A stretch of DNA of 64,000 nt, taken from contig MNCI01003443.1 of the NCBI GenBank assembly GCA_015680685.1, positions 118,381 to 182,380 of the forward strand, written 5' to 3'. The notes below the pieces were generated by a model. It made no database searches. It was not told where the DNA came from and saw only the letters and a program-made list of their open reading frames with translations. Shown one piece after another: positions 35,641 to 48,369 of this stretch (within the stretch, counting starts at the first letter, position 1; each line of letters begins with the position of its first letter). The stretch is from Gnetum montanum. Its lineage: Eukaryota > Streptophyta > Gnetopsida > Gnetales > Gnetaceae. Both the position numbers and the translations under genes were made by a program.

Positions 35641-37536
35641 AAAATGCAGGTGCCTACCTACCCTTTGCCATGCATTTTTGACTTTTGTTTACATTACACT
35701 AGTCTATGTGTTTACATTTTGACCGCTCACTTAGATCATGCATTTTTATTTATTTACAAATTTATCAACTTGGTTTACACATTGTTTAAAAAACATAAAA
35801 CTACAAAAACACGTGGCCCGAAAGGCCTTAAACTAGCATACGGCTCAGAATGGCCTAAAACTATCACTTTTGGCATTGCTTTTCTTTCATTCATACATTT
35901 CAACTCTATGTACAATAGGTGTCACTTGATGTTGTTTTCTTTCTATTTGATCTTTGTAGGATCTTGCAGACATATAGCATGACCATGCATGCAGCATCAC
36001 ACCTTACACAAGCAAGGTAAGCACAGACAGTCCGCTATGACTATAAATTGGTACAGAACAGTCCTGGCATCATGACTTAAAACTGATATCATAGAATAGT
36101 CCTGGCATCATGACTTAAAACTGATACCATAGAGCTCTATCCGGTATGATGTTAAACTGCCACACCTATCCGCCATGACATGAAACTAGCACCCAGAGTC
36201 CACTAAGACTATAAACTAGCTTTCCTCTTCATAGTCAGCTATGACTATAAACTAGCAATGCACCATCTGCTATGACGCTAAACTGGCATCGTCCAAAGGG
36301 TTATGATGTGAAACTAACCCACAATAGTCTGCTAAGACTATAAACTAGTGACATCATTGATGACCAGGAAAAAACTTGAAAAGATGTGTTGCTACAATTG
36401 GCTGTACATGTTCCACAAAGACTTGCTACATGATTTGTCTCATGGGCCTTGAGAGGCTGATATTGTTCATGATTCTGTCTACTTTGAAAATTGCATGCGG
36501 TGGCTCCATCTCCTTGTTTAAAGTGCTTAGTTAACCATTTCATTTGTGTTTTTCTTGTCTTCTTAGAGTTGTGTTTGCAGGATGACACTTCTGAGGTGTT
36601 CGTACATAGATGCGCTTCATCGTGATGACAAGGTATCACATTCTTCCTGATGCACACAAATGGGATAATCAATCCGTTCATAAGTACATTCCCAACTCTT
36701 GATACATCCCGTATTTCCCCATCATGTCCCAATTATCCCATTCAATTACACCCCTAGATACATTCCACTCAGCTCAAAAATCTTGATACACTGTTGCACA
36801 CTATGACCCTCTAAGCAATTACAACGCAAAACACAGTATACGATGCATGACACAAAATGCCAATGCTCAAACATGAGCACAACACAAAAAGAAAGCTCTT
36901 TCAAAAAGACCAAGAAAAGAAAAATAAAAGAAAAGGAAAAGACAAAAGAAAAGAAAAACAAAGGAAAAGAAGAAACAAACAAAAAATTAAAGGAGCAAAA
37001 AGGTCAGAGAGAAAAATGCACAAAAAAGGTCTTCATGACCCCATTGACATTGTAAATAAAAGAATGCTGGCTATTCTCATACAAGCCCCAGGTGAGAAGG
37101 CAATTGTCTTGGAAAATAGTTACACTCATGTCTCAAAGAGACCGTGTTATGCATCATCGTGTGGCTTTGGCTGTTTACAACGGGCCCTGTAAACATCCCA
37201 TAAGAGTCTCATTTCTTCAAAGAACGCACATTCTATGTCTTGGCTCTAAGTCTACTGAACATTGGCTATTGAAAAGGAATAAGGATGTAGCTCATTCGTG
37301 TGAGAGCACTTCCTCTCCCACAATCCCAGAGCAATCATAGCCCTTAACCTCTTGGCTTTCCTAGTTACAACCGATTCCCTTGCATCTTGAACCAAATTCC
37401 CTCAATCTCATGTACTTTTGAAAACGGTGAGATGACGTCCGGCCAAGGGTTGATGGAAAATGTTTGATTACTGGTTGTTCATGGTGTTTTGCACTTCTTT
37501 TTCGACGTCTCTCGGGCGGATCCCTCTAGACATCAA
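35641..37536 (+). other. 3' non-coding region of element C
   Basis: No RT or integrase motif in any frame I checked. It holds a second tandem repeat block (36010-36350), a lysine-codon-like purine-rich stretch (36880-37040), and AT-rich DNA up to the polypurine tract. Confidence 0.7.
36010..36350 (+). repeat. Degenerate 30-40 bp tandem repeat in the 3' region of C
   Basis: Units of the form GTCCGCTATGACTATAAACT followed by AGCA or similar, about ten copies, related to the 30-bp gag repeat (CCACTAAGATGTTAAACTGG). The complement of the same motif forms the block at 62770-63115 in element F. Confidence 0.8.
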
Positions 37537-37550
37537 CAAAGAGGGGCTAA
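37537..37550 (+). other. Polypurine tract of element C
   Basis: CAAAGAGGGGCTAA directly before the 3' LTR; the equivalent in F is CAAAGGGGCCAA (complement of 61143-61154). Confidence 0.8.
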
Positions 37551-39249
37551 TGAAACACCACTAATTTCAGCCTAACACTTTGAAACAAGAATGACTCAAG
37601 CCATTTTGAGCTTTTGGGAGGAAAAATTTGGCTAAGGCATGGAATCCAAGCTTAGGTAAATCAAGCCAGCTTGCTCATCCTGTCAAGTTGGAAGCTTGCC
37701 CATAGCATGAACAACTCTCAAAGTCTCAAAACTAAGCCAAAATGATTTGATCTACAATGTGAACGTCATCCTTAGAGCACATCTTTGATAGCTTCTAGTC
37801 CCAACTTTCAAAATGCCAGATTTCAGCTCAAAATTGTAAGTTTTTGCAAGATTTCATAGGTCATGCTACATGTCACACTGTGGTCACGCTGCAGCGTGAC
37901 TATAGCGTGACCGACTCAAAGTGGTTCCAAAAAGTCACATCTAGGCTCAAATTATAGATTTCAAAGCTCAAATTCCATATTTCAGATCACTCTTAGGATC
38001 AAATATAGCTAGACAATAGTTGCACTCAAGAATCAAGCTTCAAAATCACAATTTCGAACAAAATACATCATTTTTGAGTCATGTCACATTGCAGCATGAC
38101 TTCAGTGTGACCTACCATAAATAGCTTGAAACAAGGCTCTTTCAGGCTCAATTTGTCAATCAAAGTTAGGCAATCCTTGCACTTCAAGAATCAGGCTTCA
38201 AAATTCCAAAATTTGGTAAAAAATTTCAAGTTTTTGTTCACTCACGCTGAGGTCACATCGTAGCATGAGTGTAGCATGAGTCTCGCGTGCGGATGCTCAA
38301 GTCATGCTGAGACAAAATCAGCTCATGCTGGAAATTCTTGTCAAGCAAAAATACTTGAAACAGCCATGGAAACACTTGAATTGACACCCTGCAGCAATCA
38401 AGTCATAGATCCAGAAGTTTCAACAGAGCTAGAACCAATTTCTCTTGTTGAACATTATCATTTCATTGTAAATATTCATTTGTGGGCTTTTCAAGCCCTC
38501 ATAGTCCAAATTGTATGTGCTTCCATGGGCTTGAGTAAGACACACATTGTAAGATACAATGCACCTGGTCGAAGACATAGCTCGCCCACACATATCCAAC
38601 TCACATACAGTTGTCCATTGGACACGTGTCACTAGATCCGTGTTTCTCTCATCTCCCTGCCGTTGATTCCATTCTTGAATTCTGCACTTGAGCCTGGCCA
38701 AACCCTATAAATACCCTATCAATTTACATAAACAAGGGGGAAAATTTTGAATGTTGACAGCTTAGGAAGCATTGACCATCAGCCTAGGATGCTCAGACAC
38801 ACTTGACTCCTAGCATTCGAGCACTTCACACATCATCCTAGGGATTAGTACTTGACCTGCCATCCACAAGCGTAGCTACGCTTTGACCAGTGCACATTCT
38901 TGTTTAAACAATACAATACAATTTACTATTGGCTACCATTTACATTGTTTACTCTATTTTACATTTAGTTTACATTCTATTTGCAATACCAATTCTGGAT
39001 ATGTTCCCGTTTACATTTCGTGCGCACTGTTTATGTTTCAAACATTAGTTACGATAACCCCAACACAAGCCATAGTTTACGCTCGAGGAAGTCCTTGGTT
39101 GATTTCCTTACAGATCATCCAAGGCACTCTACCTTTGTCCCCTTTTCCATCTTGCCCTCAAGTGAAGGCAGGTTCAGCTATGTCTGCCCGATGCTGTTTT
39201 GGTGTTTGTTTTCCCTTCTATCCTTTCACCGACGATTTAGGTCAGTACA
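37551..39249 (+). repeat. 3' LTR of element C
   Basis: 1699 bp partner of 29374-31094. A perfect 16-base palindrome TCACGCTGCAGCGTGA lies near 37885; TATA box CCCTATAAATACC at about 38704. Confidence 0.9.
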
Positions 39250-39302
39250 ACAGCTACATGGACAGGGTCACATCGATGGGACTGTATCAATGAAACCTAT
39301 TA
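39250..39302 (-). repeat. Remaining end of the 5' LTR of element B
   Basis: After C the sequence goes on with TACATGGACAGGGTCACATC, which fits the palindromic cluster and end of the B LTR by spacing. The end at 39302 is an estimate. Confidence 0.5.
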
Positions 39303-40009
39303 ACTTATATAAAAGAATAAATTTGGCCAAGAGTGATAACATATGATAGTTGATGCAAATATTTTATTCTTGATCCCATGATCATGAAAAATTTGATAAA
39401 TAAATCTTGTTATTTATCTAGAAGTAAAGTATTTTATTTAAATAGATTATTACTTGTCAATAAAGAAGATTCTCTCAGCTAAATTATAAACATATAACTA
39501 AGCTAGTGATCATCAATCATTGCTTAAAGGAATTATTTGAACATAAGAAATTAAAAACATACTCTCTATAGTTATGCATCAACCCATTTTTTTGAAGGTA
39601 GTTGAGAAGTTACACATATTTTAGTAAAGTTAATAATTATTCATGAAACTATATAATATAAAGAGTAAATTGTAAGAACATGTCATTGATTGTTCAAATA
39701 CTAAAAATAGGTTAAATGCATAATGATTGATTAATGTTCAAACATTCATAATTCAAAAAATTCATAATGATAAATGTTTAGACATCCATGATAGTAAAAA
39801 TATATAGCATTTAAGTTATTAAATTATTCTTTATTTAATTTAATGCATAGCTCTTCATTGAGTCTACTTTGAAGTAGAAAAGCATTTGATATCTTAATAT
39901 TTATTTCTTTGAAAATTGGAGGAGTTTTTTCTTCAAGGTTATTTCCTATGACATGTGGATAGTTAAAGCCCATGCTAATCTTAATGATAATTGTTAAGAT
40001 CCTCGACAT
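39303..40009. other. AT-rich DNA between element B and the Helitron relic
   Basis: A 61-codon minus frame at 39824-40009 may be the frayed C-terminal end of the Helitron helicase, but I cannot align it. The Helitron 3' terminus (CTRR with hairpin) was not found. Confidence 0.4.
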
Positions 40010-42300
40010 ATGATTGGTGAAATAGTTACTTGTATAGGATGTTTGATGAAATAGTTATTTGTATAGCATGTTCTTGATTATATGGTATCCCAATGGAAGA
40101 GTCATACTTAATGAAGACCTATGATGGTAGCTATACAGGTTTATATTGGAGATAGTAAATTATTTTTTTAATGATTTCCAATGTACTATTAACCAAACCC
40201 ACTTTTGACTAAAGATTAAAAATAAGCATAACACTTGTAGTTTCACATATAAATATCAATTGATCTAATTATTCTTCTTTATCATCCTAGAATTTGACAC
40301 CATTTATGTTTCTATCTACTATGCACTATGCAACTAGCTTTTGCAATTTTACTAATACCTTTTCATTATGTATATACACCATATCCTTTGTATCAAAGAA
40401 ATGCATAGAATCCTCAAATTCATCTTACCCATCTGATGTCAATGGAAGATTCACTTTCCAACTTAAAATTTCATAATCAACATCATTGATTTTTTCTTCT
40501 TGTACGTTCATCAAAACTTCTTTAATTCTGTGTTGTTATGGATAATCTTCCCTTTATCAATACACTACATCCAAAGTTACAAATGTACTAAATGCTAGCC
40601 ATAAATTTTTTACATGGAGTTGAGATGATATGTATAGTATAACATCTTTCATAAATAGAAGTTTTGCAATATCTCTAATAAGTATCACTATTCTACCACT
40701 AAGATTCTTTGATTCGATTATCTAGAAATATTTCCTTTAGTCTTCTATTAATGCTATTGAGTAATATACCACTTATAAAACTCATTTCATCTATAATGAT
40801 ATACTTTATGTATTTATATCTATTCTATAACAATGTCAAAACTAATGAAACAAGTGGTTTGTACTTCCTGATTCAAATCTATAATGCAAAAAGTATTATA
40901 GTTGCATTAATGTTATAAGCCATAGCACCAATAGGTGTGAGAACTAAAAATTTATTTTTTTCCAGTGAGAAAGTTCTACTAAATTCTTTATAAATGGTAT
41001 TAATAAGATATAATTTTCTTGTGCCTATTGTTCATTGAATAATCATCAATAGGGATTACCTCCATTAACTTTTAATTATTACATATATAGATGGTTGGTG
41101 ATAATCTTGTAGCACTTCTGTTATTTATCTCATAGGAAAGATAGATCCATCTTATTGTAGTCATTTCTTAAAGGTGTTATTATCTTATATGATCTATAAA
41201 AGTTTATAACTTACTACTACCTAATAGAATTGAACTTATGATCTATGACTATGAATAAAAGACATAACAATCTTTATAATATCTTCTTTAGGATACCTAG
41301 TTTATCATTCATGCTCTCTATCTCCACCCTTAATCCAAGTATTTTAATTTTACTTTGTTGGAAAAGAGTTGATGAAAGTAAATTTTGATTTAGTATTTCA
41401 AAATCATATTGAATATCATCATGTCATTTAGTAATAATATCTTCATACTACCTCTCTTTCATGCAAGTATGTTTAGAATCTTCATCAAATATTTCCTTTT
41501 CAATTTCATATATGTGTCAAATAGATATTCATTTAACATTAAATTCTTCATCATTTCATTCTAGATCATGTTTTATATCTCTAAAAGGATAGTGCAATAG
41601 CAACTATTCCTAACAATAATCTATCCATTTTTGTCTTCTATTCTTGGAGGGATTCTAAACCTAAGATATGTTCTAATAGTAACTAGTTATGATCAAGTCC
41701 TCTACACTAGTGCCTCTTTATTTTTAGAACTAAATGTAAAATATTTCATAGTATTTAATAATGAAACTCTCTTCATTTCTAAGGATCTCTTTTAATATGC
41801 ATTGATAAGGAATGTGTATATGTTAGGTTCCTCATGTTCATCTACAACTTGTACAACTCTTTTATAGATATCTTTGAACATATTTATAGTATCAAATCTT
41901 CTACTACATTCAACCAAGTGAAGTTCATACACCATATGATAAACCTCCATAACATCAATGTTGCTATCAGTTGCAGCTTCAATAATGAGTCTTTTGTATG
42001 CATTCATTGCATTTTCTTTTGGGTTTCAAGAATTTGCAATATGTAGTAACATATCATGAAAGGATTGTGACTTATTTTTTTCTTTTGCTATATATTTTGT
42101 AATGGACTTAATAACAATGTATTTGTAAAGCATTAGCTAAAATTTTAAGGTTGCTTTTCATATTTGCAAAATCATCCAATTATAAACATTCAACCTCATA
42201 TCATTTCAGTGTGGTTCACATGTCTAATGATTATTCTTTTGTGGATCATGAAAGAGTTTTGATTTAGTTTACAATGTCCATAAAACATTATACCTAAGAT
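40010..42300 (-). pseudogene. Helitron Rep-helicase (RepHel) relic
   Basis: Minus strand, readable largely in one frame per segment. End of the Rep domain and linker at 42250-41800: RNDMRLNVYNWMILQI, SITKYIAKEKNKSQSFHDML, NAYKRLIIEAA and VYELHLVECSRRF. Then PIF1-type helicase: a decayed Walker A near 41030 (IGTRKLYLINTIYKEF), KNKFLVLTPIGAMAYNINAT, Walker B with YIIIDEMSFI near 40790, INRRLKEIFLDNR, and further on FFDTKDMVYIHNEKV, an MLxFNL-VGLVN stretch and LPS-VFIKYD. This is the order of Helitron transposase, which nicks and unwinds DNA for rolling-circle transposition. Stops are scattered. The catalytic Rep motifs should lie upstream (to the right) but element D starts at 42355. Confidence 0.8.
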
Positions 42301-42354
42301 AAAATTTTAATTCATATGAATTTCTTTCAATATTTCAGAAATCCAAAAAAAAAT

Positions 42355-43215
42355 TGAGTAAATGATATTGTAGTTACAATATTGTATCTACGATGTCATA
42401 GATACATGATCATATCTCAGCATATGTTATTGTATAAACAATATCATAGGGTGTATGTTAGCCTATATAAGCAACACTTGGGGTGCATAGATCTATACTA
42501 GACTTGATAGTAGAGCAACCAAACTCTTTTAGTTTGTTTTCTTGAATTTAGTAGTTAGAAGTGTGTGCCCACAGTGTGATTTTTTGTAATTGAACAAAAT
42601 ATTTATTTGAGTGTGATGTACTTGGATGCATTACATGATCAATAATAAAGATTGAGATTACTCTACATCATTGTAGAAACACATAGTTTTATTTCTATTT
42701 CTAATTAGTTTATTATTTACTATTTTCATAGTTAATATTTACCATTCCTTGCAATTTACTTGTCATTAATGGAATGAGTATGATTAACCTTGAGCATGTA
42801 AGTGTAACTGCTTAGTAACCCAGTAGTACTATCACTTGGTACACCTAGTAGTGTAGTACTTGGTAATCCCAGTAGTAGTTGCATGGAATCCAAGATGTGA
42901 CTAGAAGATCAAGATCAGATACTCATTGTGTATGCTAGTTTCAATTTGTTTTACTATTACTTAGATTTAGGAACTCTTACTTTCACTTCATGATTAGTAG
43001 AAGCATAATGGTCAATTCAACATCAATTATCATATATCTCACTATGAGTTAAACCATATGCATTGATTTTACTAACTCACATGGGAAGATAACAATTGTG
43101 AACGCTAACTATTTACTGGCATAATCACATTACCTTATCTATGAAGCTTGACTAGGATTACACGTGAACACTCATATCTCGTATGGTTGGGTATTGGATA
43201 CTCCATCACTCATCA
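42355..43215 (+). repeat. 5' LTR of element D
   Basis: 861 bp from TGAGTAAATG to CACTCATCA. Words like TACGATGTCATAGATAC and ATATCATAG (42375-42450) lie upstream of a TATA box CCTATATAAG (42462-42471). Length matches A and B. Confidence 0.8.
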
Positions 43216-43216
43216 T

Positions 43217-43234
43217 TGGCACCATTGCTAGGGA
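43217..43234 (+). other. Primer binding site of element D (tRNA-Asp type)
   Basis: TGGCACCATTGCTAGGGA, one base after the LTR; four transitions away from the tRNA-Asp complement. Confidence 0.9.
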
Positions 43235-43352
43235 TAAGTTAATTTTATACTAGGTAATTAATTTTTTTGAAATTCATTGTATCAAAACCTAACTCTAATC
43301 TTCACAGCCTTAATAGAAAGCATACTTAACATAAACCATAAAAATTCATAAC

Positions 43353-45290
43353 ATGGCTTCACATAATGATCAATTATTACTTGCCAAGGAAGCAAGGAGC
43401 AGTGATAGAATTGCTGATGAAGAAGACTATGGAATGCTAATGTAGACATGTATTATTTATGCTCACACTAATCCACATCATCTAGACTTGATATTCTGCA
43501 AAAATAGGAAAATGAGGTGGAGAGATATGCAAGGCAACATAGTCTTACCTCTTGAATGTGCAACACTAAACATGCTACAAGCTTCTCTAATAGGGATGCA
43601 CTTGGACCAGATTCAAGAAGGGTATCATGTGACTTAACACATGACTAGACCCTATGAACCTACAAGGAAGTAGATAAAGAGGGATGCTGCTATAAAAATT
43701 AAACATGTTTATACTAAAGGGAAGTAGACCAACACATTTTTTATCATAGAAAAGCTTGATGTTGATCAGTTCATTTTGGAACAACTCCACTAGAACCATG
43801 AGAAGCCATCAAAGACACCTATCATTAGACCAGAAGAACCTATCAAAGCCCAAAATTTCTCTGGCCTAGTAGAGTTACACAAGGGGGATGCTACTCACTC
43901 AATATACAAGTAGGACTCTAGGCTAAGGGATCATGCTAAGTCCTACAAGAAAACTCACAAGAGTTATGAAAGGAGAACCAACCTTTAATGTTCTCTTGCT
44001 ACCTTCTTTAATCCATCACAATCATTAGATGAATATGATAGGAGATATCAAAAGTACTAAGATTTTGATAGGAAAAAGAGGAGAGCTCATGATCATCATG
44101 AGAAATACTCAAGATATTCTGATTTAGAAGATAAGGAGTATGAAAGAAGAAGGCATAGAAATAGAAGAGAGGATCAAGAGAGGCACAAGCATAGAAGGGT
44201 TCACCACTACCATAGAGTCCATGAACTTGATCATGATGATGAAGCCCTTATGGTAACCCATAATATGATCACCATTCAAGAAGCTATCTACAAATCAACT
44301 AGGCATGTGAGAGATAGCCAAATCAAATGGCTAGGTATGAATAAATTACCTAGATTTGAAAGAGGTTACATTGGTGATCTGTAGCATCACCTTCAAGCAT
44401 TACATGATGTCTGTGTCCTTCAAAATATAGAAAGTGATTGGCAAAAATTGAAGCTATTTCCTAGAACACTTGTGAAGGAAGTGAAAAGTTGGTACAGGTC
44501 ACTGGAACTTGATTTTATTTGATGTTGGAGTACCATGCTTAAAATTTTTAATGAAAAGTATCAAACATATTCACAAGTTTCAAACCTCAAAAAGAAAATC
44601 TAAAACTAGAAAAAAGTGACTCACAAGACCCTTGATGCAATAATGGATAGATTATTCACTATTACATAGATGCCCAATCCATAGATTTTCATCAAAGGAA
44701 TAGCTAACACACATCATAGATGGGTTGAGAATAAAATCAAAAGAGACCCTTGGGGTTTATACCTAAGGAAGACTATCAAAATTAACCACCCATAGGATTT
44801 AAAGATTTATCGATCAAGTGGAAAAAGAAGAAGAACAACCAGGAAAAGGAAATTAGCTAAGGAATACAATAGGGATCCATGAATCCAAAAAAGGGATGTA
44901 TGAGTGTGTGATACCCAAAAGGAAGAAACCTTGGATCAAGTCATTAGGAAAAAGATGCTACCAATTTAGAAATATATTATTGATGTGGCATAGGTAGCAA
45001 AAATGTGGAACTTAGTAGATGAACAATGTACAATAGAACTAAAGATTATGGAGGAGAAAGTAGAACATGTGCTCAACAAAGGAAAAGACAAAAAGAATAA
45101 GAAGGAATTTGGACAAAAGGATAAAGTTGCTTCAGTAACTGGGTAATCAAACACCACCTCCATAGATGCTGAAGGTTGCACCATGTGCCAGTATGAACAT
45201 CCTAAGGGATGTTATCCAGTTAGGGTACATCTACAAGAAATTGGGGCATATGCACTTAACCCATGATTTGTTTGAAAGAAAATGACCAAA
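43353..45290 (+). pseudogene. gag of element D
   Basis: Start MASHNDQLLLAKEARSSD at 43353. Order: N-terminal region with RWRDMQGNIVLPLECATLN; an arginine-, histidine- and aspartate-rich stretch (44040-44250, RRHRNRREDQERHKHRR); the gag core from about 44330 (RFERGYIGDL, VKEVKSWYRSLELDF, then IFNEKYQTYSQVSNLKKK); and at 45176 the knuckle CTMCQYEHPKGCYP, which again has three residues between the second C and H. A Q/Y-rich tail follows. Several stops, mostly TAG. The arginine-rich stretch is longer than anything seen in A and could bind RNA or a partner. Confidence 0.8.
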
Positions 45291-45859
45291 AAATTACCCT
45301 ATCCTTAAGGTAAATGTAGACAACAACCTCAACCAATGTACTATCCTAGTGGAGCCTTGTTGTAGCTACAGGAGCACTACCATCAGTAGTGATAATAATC
45401 ACAATCATGGACCATGCCACCATTGCACCAGTAGTATCCATACCAACAACTTGATTATTATGGATACTATGTCCAACATCCTATCTTGCCTAATCGTGTA
45501 ACTGTTTAGACACCACAATATTGTTTAGTAGAATACCATAGATCGATGCGACAAAGGATTGATTCCAACTTCTATGTGCATTCTCCAATAGTTGAACCTT
45601 CTACTCAACACTTTAGTCCTATGCCACCAGTGCCACCTCTTGTTATGTAGGGGAACTTGTCATCACAACCTTAGCCAAAAAGTGCTACAAGGGTAGTTAA
45701 TACATATGAGAGAAACGTTACTTATGAGTCTCAATCCAAGAAACAACTATTATTTAGAATAAATCTAGAAAAGACTCGTAGGATGGGGAACATGTTTAAC
45801 ACCATCCCATCCACATCAAATCCTTTCCAATGTGATAAGCTTGCAACTTCAATAGGCCC

Positions 45860-46330
45860 AAGCATTACAAATATCATGCTTACACAAACAATAATCCTTT
45901 TGATCAAGGTACAGGCTCTTTCATTGAAAAGAATTAATCTAGGAATACCCTTAATTTATCTTCAAATAGTAAGATAAAAATCATGCAAAGCTCTATTAGA
46001 TTATTGGCTTGAAGTAAATTTGATATCTCAAGACATGTACAGGGCCTAGAACGTTTCACCACTAAAGAGAAGTAACATATGTTTAGAGATTACAGATGAG
46101 TCAATCACAGCTACACTTTGATAGGTAGATGATGTGATTACTAATTTTCTAGTAATTCATGTGGAGAAAAATAAGGGAGAGTTCCCAATTATCATGGGAA
46201 GAGCTTGGCTTAGCTCCATGGATGTGAAGCTTGGAATTCATGATTTATCCTTGGAAATTTCCAAGGAAGATAAAGCCAAAATTGTACACAGATGAAGGAT
46301 TCCATGTATCACATATGGTGATCATGGATG
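45860..46330 (+). pseudogene. Protease region of element D
   Basis: Around 45985 the frame reads SCKALLDYWLEVNLISQDM: the catalytic aspartate is kept but the following T/S-G is lost. IIMGRAWLSSMDVKLGIHDL at about 46190 is the second conserved strand. Confidence 0.75.
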
Positions 46331-46809
46331 TAATTGCATATAAATAATTTAATTCATTAAACAAAAATAGACTAAGACATGTAATTAATGCGTAAGAACA
46401 AGTTGTGTGAAAAATTTCCTATATGTAGCAACCACCAAACAAGAGGGCACCAAGTTGTTGATTACTAGTGAAGGAACCCAATTTGATAAGTACATGGAAC
46501 TAGAAGAATTATTCATTAGTACCTACATGGTAGAAATAGATAAGCTAGAATAACTAAGGAAAATACAATCTTACCCTTAGAATAATTAAGAGGAAGAAAT
46601 AGATTGGAAACACTTGGAAATCCCAGACACAATGGAATTGAAACCATAGGAATTGAAGGCCCTACTAGCAACATTAGAATACACATTTTTGAGCAATAAG
46701 AAGTTGGCAATTATCAACATCAACCTAGATAAGGAACAAAAAGGGAAACTACTAGAAGTACTCAACAAATGGCCTATAACATTTTCATGGTCTTATGATG
46801 AGATCACAG

Positions 46810-48060
46810 GAATTGATCCATGAATTTGCCAACACCGGATCTACACTGATCCTACAGTCAAACCAATATGTCAACTGCAACAAAGAATTAATATTAAACT
46901 CATGGAGGTAGTCAAGAAAGAATTGGAAAATTTGATAAAAGTAGACTTCATTTATCCAATTGTAGATAGTGAATGGGTAAGCCCTTTAGTGATAGATCCA
47001 AAGAAGGAAGTTCAATGGTGCATCTCATTAACTTCTAGTTGTTGAACTCAGCCACGTTTAAGGATCATATTCCATTTCCCTTTGTTGATCAAGTCTTGGA
47101 TACAATTTTAAGACATGAGTACTACAGTTCTTTGGATGGGTATAGTGGATACAATCAAATCCACATTACACTAGAGGACCAAGAGAAAACCAAGTTCACT
47201 AGTTCATGGGAAACATTTTCTTATAGATAGATGCCTTTCATTCTATGCAATGTGTCGGCAACCTTCTAGGGACTAGTTTTAAGCATTTTACAAAAGCAAA
47301 AAGGTAATGGTGTTTATATTTTCATGGATGATTTCTCCACATATAGGCTGGATTTCAAACTAGCCCTAGATTGATTATAGCAAGTACTTAAAAGATGTGT
47401 TGAAACAAATCTAAAGCTCAATTAGCACAAGAGCCATCTTATGGTTTAGGTAGGTGTAATATTAGGACAAAAAATATTCCAAAAGGGTATAGAGGTAGAT
47501 CTTTTTTAGGACATATGGGATACTACAAAAGATTTATCAAAATGTTCTCAAAAATAGCCAATTTGCTAGTAGAACTCATAAAGAAGGATGCACCTTTCGA
47601 GTGGACTTTTTCATGTGAAAAGGTGTTTGAAACTTTGAGACATAAGTTAGTTGACATACTAATCCTTCAAGCCCTGGATTGATCAAGGCCTTTTCATATC
47701 ATGACTAATGCCTCTAACTATGCACTTGATATAGTACTAACACAACTTGATGATTAAAAGAGACCATACTACATACAGTGTGCTAGCAGGAGCATCACCA
47801 AAGCATAATTAAACTACATCACAACTAAAAAGGACATGATATTCATGATGTATGTGCTTGAAAATTTTAGAAATTATGTGATTGATTACCTAATCTATGG
47901 CCACATAGACCATAGTGCCATCCAATTTTTAATGAACAAGCCAATGGTTAGTCCCATAGTGATAATATGACTTGTGATTCTTTAAGAGTTTGACATCATA
48001 ATGATCAATAAAAAAGGAACAAAAATGTTGTATTTTATCATTTATCAAGGTTGAAATGGG
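46810..48060 (+). pseudogene. Reverse transcriptase and RNase H of element D
   Basis: RT from about 46810: VKKELENLIKVDFIYPIV, SEWVSPLVIDPKKE, LDGYSGYNQIHITLEDQEKT, FILCNVSATF and at about 47315 the catalytic VYIFMDDFSTY with both aspartates intact. The connection has PFEWTFSCEKVFETLRHKL (about 47595), followed by RNase H with RPFHIMTNASNYALDIVL, where the first catalytic aspartate (D of TDAS) reads N, and YITTKKDMIFMMYVLENFRN. FMDDFS is typical of Athila RT. Frame breaks and stops make it inactive. Confidence 0.88.
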
Positions 48061-48369
48061 ACATAGACAACCAATTAGAACCATTATTAGACCAATTTCC
48101 TGATGAAGACCTCTTTACTAGAATAACAAAGGTTGTAAATTTAATAGAAGAACCATGGATTGTATAGTACTTGACATATCTCACCATAAAAGAGCTTCCT
48201 ATTGAATGGAATAGAAACGAACATGAAAAAGTCCTTCATAAAGCTAAAAAATACATGGAAATAAATGAAAACATATATAAAATTTGTACAAATGGGCTTG
48301 TTAGATGGTGTGTACTTGATTGTGACTAGCAAAGAGTGTTACAAGATGTCATGAAGGTCCATGTGGTGG

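Larger units (their letters stand above)
29374..39249 (+). mobile_element. Element C: Tat/Ogre-like LTR retrotransposon with gag and protease only
   Basis: 9876 bp, plus strand, inserted into the 5' LTR of element B. LTRs 29374-31094 and 37551-39249; flanks GCAGC and ACAGC are a 5-bp target duplication with one mismatch. Internal order: primer site region, a leader full of short repeats, gag, protease, then 2 kb of non-coding sequence with tandem repeats and a polypurine tract. No RT, RNase H or integrase is present. The gag pattern (KYNG, GDPNAHLVTF, LTGKALEWY) and the knuckle with H-X4-GHxTEKC followed by LQDDL-GMIEQGQL are those of the Tat/Ogre group. Gag to protease stays in one reading frame for about 4 kb with only point stops, so it is non-autonomous and fairly young compared with B. 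Confidence 0.85.
16394..39302 (-). mobile_element. Element B: Athila-type LTR retrotransposon, interrupted by element C
   Basis: Minus-strand element. 3' LTR 16394-17256, polypurine tract, aORF, spacer, integrase, RNase H, RT, protease, gag, primer site 28531-28548, and a 5' LTR (28550-29373) that resumes after the insertion of C at 39250-39302. Without C it would be about 13 kb. All domains are present in the usual Ty3/gypsy order but are full of stops and frame breaks, so it is dead. The right end (39302) is estimated by length comparison with the left LTR; I found no convincing target duplication. LTR and aORF are closest to element E, so B and E are one family. Confidence 0.85.

Noticed and set aside
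36857-37192. Lysine-rich plus frame of 111 codons
   Set aside because: It comes from a purine-rich low-complexity tract in the 3' region of element C.
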